A stretch of DNA of 29,632 bases from Chara braunii (Eukaryota > Streptophyta > Charophyceae > Charales > Characeae), in contig BFEA01000052.1 in NCBI GenBank assembly GCA_003427395.1, positions 3,951,462-3,981,093 of the forward strand, written 5' to 3'. The notes beneath the pieces are model-generated. The model ran no database searches. It was not told the origin of the DNA and worked only from the letters and a program-made list of their open reading frames with translations. The translations under genes were made by a program, and so were the position numbers. Shown in pieces: positions 1 through 8,056 of the stretch. Each line of letters opens with the position of its first letter. Positions within the stretch are counted from its first letter, which is position 1.

Positions 1-32
<32 letters not shown>
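1..32. repeat. poly(T) tract at window start
   Basis: An uninterrupted run of 32 T lies directly upstream of the first gag ATG. It replaces the LTR, PBS and leader expected in front of a Gypsy gag. It may be the poly(A) tail of a minus-strand retroposon that truncated the element, or a contig-edge artefact; the window cannot distinguish these. Confidence 0.9.
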
Positions 33-38
33 CCGCAC

Positions 39-1304
39 ATGTGCACGTGCACCACTCTCTCGCGCATGGCGCACAGCGCCCCGCGCCGCACTGCGCACGA
101 TACCAGTGCGCCGCAACTATGGATGAAATACTTATTGGCCGAAGTCCATAATGCAATTAGTAAGACCATAGAGTTCTGCACCGGCACCAAGTTAGCGACT
201 CCTAAGGAAGAGGAGCCGGCCCCACCACGCCGTGAGAAAGTCAAGGTCTGTTTTCCCGAACCCTTTAGTGGAAAGAAGGGTGAGGATTTCGATAACTGGG
301 AGGCCAACGTGCACTCCTACTTGTACTTGCAGGGAGTCACGCCTGAGGACCACGTTTTGGTGGCCTTGCAGGCCCTTCGAGAGGAGGCGACTAGCTTTGC
401 TCGGTCGCTGGCCCGCGCTGCAAATTGCGAGAACGATATGGTTACATATTCTATATTGACACCCTTCTCTGAGTTCCTGAAATCGCTCAGGGAGCGATTC
501 TCATATGTGACGCTGAGGCTCAAAGCCTCCGACAAACTCCAAATGATACACACTCGTCAGTGGAAGAGTGTGCACGCCCTCAAGTCCGCCATGGACGAAC
601 TGATTGCAGTCTTTGGGCATGGAGTAACCGATGCCCACCTTCTTAACCTCTTCTACCGTGCCCTCCCTGAGAACATTCAGGGACATTTCTTCGAGAAGAA
701 GAACCAGCAGGGCATGACTTACGATACTCTTAGTCAGGAGGATGTTGCATTTGCCGCCCAAGTGTCGTCAATTACCACGTTCTGGCACAAAGATTTGTCA
801 AAGGGAAAACGTGGAAGGGACGCACCATCTCGGGCCAAATCAAGGCCAAAGATAGCTTAATACTAACAATGGAAGAAGGTGGTGCTGATGAGGTTCCCTA
901 CTCTGACATTGAGTGGGGACTAGAGGAGCAGGACAGTGGCGCTGGTCAGGGGAGAACCTACGCTGCTGTCGCGGCTGGAGGGAGGCCGCAAGGAGGAGGA
1001 CAGAGGTCCGACCAGAAAGGCCGGGCCCCGGGTGGCCAAGGACAGGGCGGTCAGGGGGTTGGCGGCAATGGCAACCGCCAAACGGGGGAAAGGGGAGGTC
1101 CCCCGTCTAACCGTCCGCGTTTTAGTCGGCCACCTCCCAAACAAGGATGGTGGCACCCAGGCCGGCCCGAGGGCCGACCTTGGGAAGATCTGGGCCAATA
1201 GTTCTCAGTGCGTGTTCTGTGGGGACCCATGCTATATCATCAAATTATGTCCTAAGTATAGGGACCCTGCTGCGTCTGGGGCAGCAAAAGACAGCCGCCG
1301 GTAG
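39..1304 (+). pseudogene. gag: Gypsy-A gag (capsid and nucleocapsid), frame-broken
   Basis: Gag forms the cytoplasmic virus-like particle that packages element RNA. Residues 1-273 (39-860) are open and hold a Retrotrans_gag-type capsid: an FPEPFSGKKGEDFDNW motif near residue 70, then an alpha-rich stretch with aromatic and leucine spacing typical of the family. A stop at 858-860 ends this frame. A Gly/Arg/Gln-rich linker continues in another frame (869-1201), and the zinc knuckle returns in the first frame (1209-1250). The knuckle reads C-x2-C-x4-Y-x4-C: the zinc-binding His is replaced by Tyr (TAT at 1233-1235), so it probably cannot bind zinc normally. The start at 39 is simply the first ATG after the poly(T); the true N-terminus may be missing. 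Confidence 0.82.
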
Positions 1305-1701
1305 GGATTGCAACTGCCCCTACCCCAGGAGTATGTGGATTTGAGCGTGCCCGCGAAGTAGAGTCTCCCACTCCACATACCTCCATGGCAAAGGTTGCAG
1401 GCCGGCGTCTAGTAGGCTGTCCAGAGACTGCTTGTGTTAGAGTCTCTCTAGACGTCTCCCTCACAGGCTTAGCTGAGGAATTGAGAGAGAGGAGGCAAGC
1501 CTGGGCCAAGATGAAGAAGGATAGTAAAGGACAACTTATCCTCGTAGATGTATTGTTCTAGGTATGGATTGGGGAGAGGCAGCAGGAGCCACACTGCACC
1601 TTAGAGAGAACAAGTGTAGGCTCCCTAGCGCGTCAGGCGAAGTCAAGCAAGTCCGCCTGTTCCACGAGTCCGGGGTAGATAATCCCCTCGCCCATTGCTG
1701 A
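1305..1701 (+). pseudogene. Gypsy-A protease remnant and PR-RT linker
   Basis: Retropepsin normally cuts the Gag-Pol polyprotein. Here two frames are needed: one open to the TAG at 1559-1561, the next running from 1562 with GMDWGEAAGATLHL, which matches the GMDWL segment that closes Gypsy protease domains. That second frame is the RT frame and carries an in-frame TGA at 1699-1701. I find no D-[ST]-G catalytic triplet between the zinc knuckle and this motif, so the protease N-terminal half is missing or unrecognisable. The assignment rests on the GMDW motif and on position between gag and RT. Confidence 0.55.
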
Positions 1702-2877
1702 CTCGACGCTCCTGCATTCGCCAGACTTGTGCGAAAGGAGCAGCTCGAAGAGCAGGTGTTCGTAGCCTATGTTAGGCCGATTTCTGATCAGCCAAGGGAA
1801 GAGGAAAAAATCCATCCTTCTATCGCCAGTTTGTTGGAAGAGTATAAGGATTTGTCTGAAGCACCTTTAGGAGTAGTGCCCAGACCAATCCAGCATCGTA
1901 TAGAGATAGAACCTGGCAGTAGAACGCCTAAGGGGGCAGTCTACAGGATGTCTCCCAAGGAGTTAGAGGAGCTTCGCAGACAGTTAGATGAGCTCCTAGA
2001 AAAAGGATGGATCATGCCTAGTTCGTCACTGTTTGGCGCACCTGTTCTGTTTGTCCCAAAGAAGGAGGGAGAGCTTCGCATGTGTACAGACTACAGGGGA
2101 CTGAACACCATCACGATTAAGAATGCAGAGCCATTATCGCGTATAGATGACTTGCTGGATTGAGTACAGGGATGCAAGTACTTCTCGAAGATAGATCTGA
2201 AATCGGGGTACCATCAGATAAAGGTGCACCCTGACGATCAGTACAAGACGACGTTCAGGACAAGATATGGGCATTACGAGTTCATAGTGATGCCGTTTGG
2301 ACTTACTAACGCACCGACAACATTCCAGCGCTGCATGAACGACTTGTTTAGACCATGGTTAGATAGGTTCGTCATAGTGTACCCAGACGACATCCTAGTG
2401 TTCAACAAGACCCTCGAGGAACATGAGGGCCATCTGCGGCAGATTCTAAGCAAGCTAAGAGAGTCTAACTTCAAGATTAATCCGAAGAAGTGCGAATGGG
2501 CCAAGACACATGTCCTTTACCTAGGCCATGTACTAGACGGCGATGGCATTCGGCGTGAGGACAGCAAGATTGCATCCATCAGAGATTGGCCAACTCCTAA
2601 GACGCTGACAGAGTTGCGCTCATTCCTAGGACTGACTAACTACTACAGGAAGTTCATGAGGAACTTTTCCACGATCGCTGCTCCCCTTCGTAGACTTCTG
2701 AAGAAAGAGACTATCTGGACGTGGGACCAGGATTGTACGTCAGCCTTCAAGAAATTGACGAAGGCTTTGATAGAGTACCCTGTCCTCAAAGTTGTTGATC
2801 CATCATTACCATTCATTGTTACTACAGACGCGCCATTCTACAGCAAGATGACGACAACGATTATAGGCCCGTAGAGT
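1702..2877 (+). pseudogene. Gypsy-A reverse transcriptase
   Basis: RT copies element RNA into cDNA inside the particle. One frame covers the whole domain and is interrupted only by TGA at 2161-2163, where other Gypsy RTs have sense codons. RT landmarks in order: [55 protein letters not shown], the catalytic box, LGHVLDGDGI, RSFLGLTNYYRKF. The catalytic box is Y-P-D-D (2380-2391): both aspartates are kept but the usual hydrophobic x residue is proline. The frame runs into the start of RNase H (VTTDAPFY) and is then lost at about 2838 through what looks like a small deletion. No tether or connection domain is missing. Confidence 0.92.
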
Positions 2878-4211
2878 TTATGTCAGTCAAGCTGCCCTCA
2901 GAGAAAGTCGCAGCATCGACATATGAAAGAGAACTCTACGTTCCCATGCGGGCTCTAGAGCACTGGAAACACTACCTGCTTGGGAGGCACTTCAAGGTTT
3001 ACTCAGACCATGAGACTCTTAGATGGCTAAAGATACAGGCCAAGATGACGCCCAAGTTGACTAGATGGGCTGTTGAGATAGACCAGTATGACTTTGAGTT
3101 GAAACCCGTCAAAGGCAAGTATAATGTGGTAACTGATGCGCTAAGTAGGAGATCTGATTACTTCGGCGCAATAGTGCACTACCTAGACATAGGGGCCGAT
3201 CTGCAGCAGAAAGTAAGAGATGCCTATGCACAGGACCCGGTCTACAGTGAGCTGCTGGAAAGAGTAAGGGAAGCCCCAGATAGTGAGCCACACTACGGGA
3301 CCACGAACGGCCTACTGTTTGAGAAGACTAATGTCGCTGACAGACTATGTGTCCCCAATAGTGAAGAGATCCGTAGTCTAATCTTAGGGGAATGCCACGA
3401 TACGGAAGGGCACTTTGGATGGCAGAAGACTTTAGCTAACCTAATGATGTCATATACGTGGCCAGGAATGAAAGCAGATTGCATAGAGTATGTGCGCAAC
3501 TGCAAGGTACATCAACAGAATAAAACTACAACCAGCGCCCCACTAGGTCTTCTGAGACCCTTGCCTGTTCCGTCAGCACCCGAAGATTCAGTTTCCATTG
3601 ACTTCATGGATACTGGGGTCAAGAGTAGGCACGACACGACTCAAGTCATGGTCGTAGTAGATAGGTTTAGCAAGTATGCAGTATTTGTTCCCCTGCCTTC
3701 AGAGGCACGTACAAACTTAGTCATTAGTAAGTTTTTCGACTTCTGGGTAAGCGAGCATGGTATGCCGCTGTCCATAGTCAGTGATAGGGACACGCAGTTT
3801 ACTAGTCAGAATTGGCAGGATCTTATGAAAGTCTATGGGTCTAAGTTGTTGATGTCGTCAGGACGACACCCAGAGACTAATGGTCGGACAGAGCAGATGA
3901 ATAAGATCTTGCAACAACTACTTAGAATGTATATTAGACCAGATCAGATAAACTGGGATGAGATGCTTCCCAAAGTAGCAAGTGCCTACAATAACAGTGT
4001 TCATCTAGCTACCTGCAGGACTCCTAACGAGCTACACAAGTCCTTTAGACCAAGGCGACCGTTTGAGGGACTAAACCGGGACCAGATACACAGACTACCA
4101 CCCGACACACGAGAGTTTGCGTTACAGCATGAGCAGGAAGTCGCTAAGGTCATAGACAATCTGAGAAAGGCCCAGCATCGAATGATAGAGCAAGCTAACA
4201 AGCACCGCTGA
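2838..4211 (+). pseudogene. Gypsy-A RNase H and integrase core
   Basis: A single long open frame begins just after a frameshift that removed part of RNase H beta-strand 1. RNase H is visible as SDHETLRWL and the closing KGKYNVVTDALSRR. Integrase follows. The zinc domain reads CHDTEGHFG ... NCKVHQQNK, so the second Cys of the CxxC pair is His (CAT at 3510-3512). The catalytic core has SIDFMD, then IVSDRDTQF, then NGRTEQMNK, so the DD35E triad appears intact. The frame ends at TGA 4209-4211, but homologous sequence continues beyond it in the same frame, so this stop is a nonsense mutation rather than the natural end. Confidence 0.92.
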
Positions 4212-4688
4212 CCTTCACAGTTTCAGGTAGGCGATCTAGTCTAGGGCAAGTCAAAGGAGTTCGCACCTGAGGAAAACATCTCGCAGAAGCTCTTACCTGC
4301 GTATAGAGGACCGTGGCCTGTCCTAGAAGTAAAAGGAGGAGAGGACGGTCCGTCATATACTATAGAGATTCCAGCACACCTCCACACGTACCTTGTCTTC
4401 CATGCATCTAAGTTGTTACCCTGCACCACATCTGACAGATTCTCTTCTAGGAGATCGATGATTCCGCCAAACATGGATGGTGCATATGATATAGATCACA
4501 TAATGGAAGAGGACGTGTTTAGGACAGGAGGTCGAGGTCGTCCCCAGAAGCAGTATAAAGTTCGGTTCGCATACCAGGAACCCGAGGACGACCGATGGTT
4601 CACAAGAACAGAGCTTTTAGAAACCGCTCCCGACATAGTACACGACTATGAGAGGGAAAGAAAGGGCAAAGGTCCTGCCTTGAGTTAG
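4212..4688 (+). pseudogene. Gypsy-A integrase C-terminal domain with chromodomain
   Basis: This continues the integrase frame past TGA 4209-4211 and a second stop, TAG at 4242-4244 (within QVGDLV-stop-GKS). The GPY/F-like segment PAYRGPWPVLEV is followed by HLHTYLVFHASKLLPC, then a chromodomain: YDIDHIMEEDVFRTGGRGRP, QKQYKVRF, DDRWFTRTELLETAPDIVHDY. Chromodomains in this position are the hallmark of chromoviruses and are thought to steer integration to heterochromatin. The frame ends naturally at TAG 4686-4688, one base before the likely LTR start. Confidence 0.85.
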
Positions 4689-4768
4689 GGTGTTCTCGGA
4701 GGACCTCGAATTTAGGACGGCGAGAGTGAAACGGTTTCACCCAGTTGACCTGACATAGCAGTCACAGA

Positions 4769-4955
4769 GATTCGATCCCTAGACCTGTGCCACAACCCTG
4801 TACCTTGATCCCGTGTGCTGAGTGAGATTCGATCCCTAGACCTACCCTATACCTGTACATAGAACCTCTGTGTGCTGAGTAGGATTCGATCCCTAGACAT
4901 GTTCCACATCCCAGATTAGTCTGTAGTTTGGGCAGTACGACTTGATCCCTAGGTC
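4769..4955 (+). repeat. 57-bp tandem array in the Gypsy-A LTR
   Basis: Units begin at 4769, 4826, 4883 and, more diverged, 4939, giving spacings of 57, 57 and 56. Each carries the core GATTCGATCCCTAGAC, and units 2 and 3 are also preceded by GTGTGCTGAGT. The array lies about 300 bp upstream of the LTR TATA box, where Gypsy elements often have enhancer repeats. Confidence 0.85.
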
Positions 4956-5250
4956 TGTAGATTAGCAGCTAGGTCTGTTACCGATAGGCTTAGGAAGTCT
5001 GTTCTAGAAGTCTCTACGAAGTCTGTTGAGGACTGGAATCTGTCTGTAGGTCTGTATAGTCTAGAAGGTCGTAGGACAGTCCAGCCAGCAAGTACCAAGG
5101 GTAAGGGCTGCACGTGGGGAAGGTTCTGGAGCACGCGGAGAGTTCCACACGTTTTGGCCCAGAAGGCCAAACGTTTGGAAGCTTCCCTGGGCCACACGCT
5201 TTGGCCCAGGCCCACATGTTTGGAGGCAGGTCCGGGTACCTCTGAAGAAG

Positions 5251-5260
5251 TATAAATAAA
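5251..5260 (+). promoter_or_regulatory. TATA box of the Gypsy-A LTR, overlapping an AATAAA
   Basis: TATAAATAAA is a strong TATA match in an otherwise GC-balanced LTR, with transcription expected about 30 bp downstream. The same bases contain AATAAA. Whether that also serves as a poly(A) signal in the 3' LTR cannot be told from sequence. Confidence 0.6.
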
Positions 5261-5369
5261 GAGGCAGCGTCCAGCCATTCATTCATTCGCCTGTGTGCCA
5301 TGTGGAAGAGCTGCCTTGGTGTCTTGTCCGTGGAGGACTGCAGGTGCCCGGAGAAGAAGTAGGTTGTGA

Positions 5370-5585
5370 AGAACACAGTGGCCATAGCGAACCAGCGAGG
5401 GAGACACCGGCGGCCATAGCTTGGAGGAGGAAGACGACAGCGGCCATAGCCGCCCAGTTGTTGGTGTAGACGAGCGTACAGATTGTGTGAGGCTGTGCTG
5501 AGTGGGGACATTCAGGGCGATCCTTGTACATGCAAGAGGGGGAGTGAGGCCGGTGGTTGAGACAGAGTTCGGCGGCCATAGCCGC
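5370..5585 (+). repeat. four copies of GGCCATAGC in LTR-A R/U5
   Basis: The 9-mer GGCCATAGC occurs near 5380, 5412, 5442 and 5573, three of the copies with a preceding CG (CGGCCATAGC). All lie downstream of the predicted start site and so would be in the element's RNA. Spacing is irregular (about 30, 30 and 130 bp), so this is a dispersed motif rather than a tandem repeat. Confidence 0.7.
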
Positions 5586-5670
5586 AACTTGTACAGTTGA
5601 TTCAGACAGAGTTTAATACAAGTTCATTGTTGTTTCTGAGTTGGAAGAGTTTTGGTTTTGCCATCGGTTC

Positions 5671-6276
5671 TCAAGTGTGCATGTTGTAAGCAAGTCTGAA
5701 CGTTGAGTCTGATTGCAGATTCGTGGTTGGGAGGCTTTTTGACACACATATTCTAATTACTTGGTAGGACAAAAAAAGAAAAAAGATCTTCTCAGGTTCC
5801 TGGAAGTCAGGAGGAAGGTTAGTCCAGAGGAGCAGTTGGAGGGGGTTTTCAGGAAGGAAGGAAGAGAAGAGGTTTTCCCAGAGGTTAGCCCAATATTCTA
5901 TGGCTTCTTTGCATGTGATTAGACAGTGAATCATGTCTTCTCGTCCATGATCTGAGCATATATTGCAGATGTTGGTGCTCTTCGAGTCCTCCTTTCTTCT
6001 TTGGATGTGGAGCCATTCTTTAACTGGTAGAGCAACGTACGTTGTGAGCCATTGTAGGCTTCTGATTTTGACTGGTCTTATCATTTTGTACTTTTTCCAT
6101 GGGATTGCAGTGATTTGTTCCGCGTCGGGGCCCACTAGTTTGTTCCATCTTCTTTTAGTTGTTGGCTCTGGATCTTTCATTGTTAGAAGCATACTATATC
6201 CGAATTTGACTGTGCAAGGAAAATAAGTAACAGCGAGATGACAATTCCAGATCACACCATCACATTGAAAGCCAAA
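5671..6276 (-). pseudogene. LINE-A ORF2 C-terminus (RT zinc-binding domain, zf-RVT type)
   Basis: This is a minus-strand frame of about 200 codons. Its middle reads IRSLQWLTTYVALPVKEWLH, then CNICSDHGREDMIHCLITC, then KEAIEYWANLW. This matches the zinc-binding domain that follows reverse transcriptase in plant-type LINE ORF2 proteins (C-x2-C ... H-x3-4-C, then a W-containing helix). The domain is thought to help target-primed reverse transcription. The frame is bounded upstream by a TGA near 6274 and ends at 5671. The RT catalytic domain is not attached. Upstream parts of the same kind of LINE are found at 7182-7925. Confidence 0.75.
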
Positions 6277-7181
6277 TAGTCACACCGTGTCCAGAGAGCA
6301 GCATTGCACCAATAATACACCAATGGAAGTTCGTAGCACTGAAAACCAATGTTCATGGAGAGCATACTCTCTCTTCCCAACACAAGAGTCCAGTTCCTTC
6401 ACACTCCCACTTGGCCCTCAGCGCCCAGCCTACTCCTACACAGCTACTACAGACTACAAAAAGACAATGCAACTGTTGACATCATCGGCAGCCCGAAGTA
6501 CTTGAAGATGTCGCCCATGCAGACCATCGCCAATACAAGGTACGTGCCCTCACATCATCATCATCATCATCATCCTTCACCTATCCCCTGACTACACCTG
6601 TCCTCTCTTTCACCCGAAGACCACCCCTGCGCTTCACTGTAGTCCAAGCCCACCAGCTATGGTGGCTGGGCTATGGCGCTGCCCTCAGCAGCGCCCTCCT
6701 CCTCTGCACGACCGCACGTGCTGCACCTCGCCTCTCAGCGCCAGCCAGCAGCCGCGAGCCTTTGCTCCAGCAGCGCTGCCGCTCGCATGCGAGTGCCTGA
6801 ATGAGGCTGCCTGGCCNGANCTCTTTCCTTTATGGAAAAGAGCTGGCCAGCTCTCGCAGCCTGGCTGGGCTGGCCTGGGCCCAGAAGCTTCCGGAAGCCC
6901 CCAGGAAGCTGCCTATNTACAACAGCTACTGGGNTGNTGGGCCTCGTTNGGTTGGGCGCCCAACTGTCTNTGTATGAGGCTGCGAATCACGCCCAGGGCC
7001 TGCATTGTTTGGAAAGGCCCTTAGGGCCGTGGAAATGTCTTTGTTGCTCGGCCTGTGTTTCTTTCAACCAACTGGCGCGTCGCAACTGCCTGGATCTCAA
7101 ATATGAAATTGACAGTCGAGGGCCTCTTGCAAAAAGCCAGGCCCGCCTTCACTTAGGGCGGGTAATGCTGCAAACAGGGCC
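6277..7181. other. unassigned insert between LINE-A pieces, with ambiguous bases
   Basis: No gene is recognised here. This stretch separates two colinear parts of LINE-A. It contains a short CAT repeat (about 6549-6572), a GC-rich segment, and seven undetermined bases (6817, 6820, 6917, 6934, 6937, 6949, 6970) that point to collapsed or poorly resolved repeat sequence. A short inverted repeat, CCCGCC/GGCGGG, lies near 7142-7161. Confidence 0.5.
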
Positions 7182-7925
7182 TCATAGGCCTACTGAGGAC
7201 CCAAATCCTCGCAACTGTGTAATCTTGGATGCGGATAGGAGGGCTGGTCGTTTTGTTTTTTTTTCCGTCGGCCAGGCCCACTCGTGGGGGTCAAACTCTA
7301 GGTCCTGAATCGCTGTCTTGATTTGGAAAATCTGTTTAGGCCACAAACCTAGCGTTCTTACTTTGTGGAGTGTGAAGGCATTGAGGACCTCCCTCTGTGG
7401 ATTCACGTTTTGGATGAAATATAAACAGGTAAAAACCGCTAGCTGTGTTGATGTTGACTGTCGGTGGGAAAACCTGTTGGCTTTCGATGGACGGTTGTCT
7501 TGGACTATAACTCCCCACTCGCCTGTCTTCCAGGTGAAGTCTTCCTTGAGTATCTCTTTCCAGCTTTCTGGGATGCTTTGTACAATCTTCTGCATGTTTT
7601 TGTCCCGGTGGTGGCATCCCTTCAGGAGTAGTCTGAGCTTGTCATCTTCGATCACTGTTTTTCTTTTCCTCATCCAGATGTCCCTTACTCTCCATATTCC
7701 GTGTTTGATCCATGAAAGCCATCTATCGCCTCTGCGGGAGAGGGTCCACGGGTAGTTCCCCTCATCTCTAATCCAAGAGTTGCCAAACAGCGGCTGTCTC
7801 AAAACTTCCTCTTTGGATTTTGGTTTGTTTATCCTCTTCGGCATGATTTCCCTCCAGATTTTAAGCAAGATAGACCAGCAGGGTCGGGGTGCCTGTGCTC
7901 GAGTTTGGGAGCCTCTCCTTCATTT
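7182..7925 (-). pseudogene. LINE-A ORF2 segment between RT and the zinc-binding domain
   Basis: This minus-strand open frame includes GSQTRAQAPRPCWSILLKIW, QPLFGNSWIRDEGNYPW, WLSWIKHGIWRVRDIW and IPESWKEILKEDFTW. The pattern matches the region C-terminal to RT in LINE ORF2 proteins, where conserved tryptophans and a GI-x-x-V-x-D-L/I-W motif precede the zinc-binding domain. On the minus strand it lies upstream of the 5671-6276 fragment, so both probably come from one copy split by the 6277-7181 insert. No catalytic RT motif (YxDD) is present. It ends in a stop at 7182. I assign it by motif pattern only. Confidence 0.6.
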
Positions 7926-8056
7926 CTTTACCCCCTTCTTGAGATTCTTCTTCATTTTCTTTTTCTTCTTCTTCTTCTTCGTCTTCTTTGTTTCTTTATG
8001 GTTCTTCTCTCCCAGTCTAAATCCACCTGTTCTTTGCTTGCGATGAATGACATTGT
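7926..8056 (-). other. LINE-A flank with (AGA)n-like microsatellite, left of Gypsy-B
   Basis: The stretch is pyrimidine-rich on the plus strand (CTT repeats around 7948-7990). Read on the minus strand across the Gypsy-B insertion site it joins 20692 onward into a continuous open frame (…MQDIFETMSFIASKEQVDLDWERR…) before entering an Arg/Lys run. This is consistent with a LINE reading frame that acquired a microsatellite. Confidence 0.45.
8052..8056. repeat. Gypsy-B target-site duplication, left copy (right copy 20691-20695)
   Basis: ATTGT directly precedes the left LTR and also occurs at the right outer edge. There the first A overlaps the terminal CA of the LTR, so the duplication is 4 or 5 bp. 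Ty3/Gypsy integrases usually give 5 bp. Confidence 0.65.

Larger units (their letters stand above)
39..5673 (+). mobile_element. Gypsy-A: Ty3/Gypsy (chromovirus-type) LTR retrotransposon, 5' truncated
   Basis: Domains run in Ty3/Gypsy order on the plus strand: capsid-type gag with zinc knuckle, protease C-terminal remnant, reverse transcriptase, RNase H, integrase with HHCC and DD35E parts, and a C-terminal chromodomain. A TATA-containing LTR follows. RT before integrase rules out Copia. The chromodomain suggests the chromovirus clade, whose integrases are thought to be guided to modified histones. At least four frame changes and four in-frame stops show that it is non-autonomous. The 5' LTR and PBS are absent, so LTR divergence cannot be used to date it. 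The 3' boundary (5673) is a TG...CA guess. Confidence 0.88.
4690..5673 (+). repeat. Gypsy-A 3' LTR (boundaries approximate)
   Basis: This non-coding stretch follows the pol stop. It starts with TGTTCTCGG after a short purine-rich GAGTTAGGG, and a candidate end is CGGTTCTCA at 5673. It holds a 57-bp tandem array, then a TATA box at 5251-5260 placed as in LTR U3/R promoters, then four copies of a GGCCATAGC motif downstream of the expected start site. The other LTR is outside the window, so boundaries cannot be checked by pairwise comparison. The 3' edge abuts the end of the minus-strand LINE-A remnant. Confidence 0.65.

Noticed and set aside
6549-6590. His-run peptide resembling a metal-binding tail
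   Set aside because: It is a short CAT microsatellite without supporting coding sequence.
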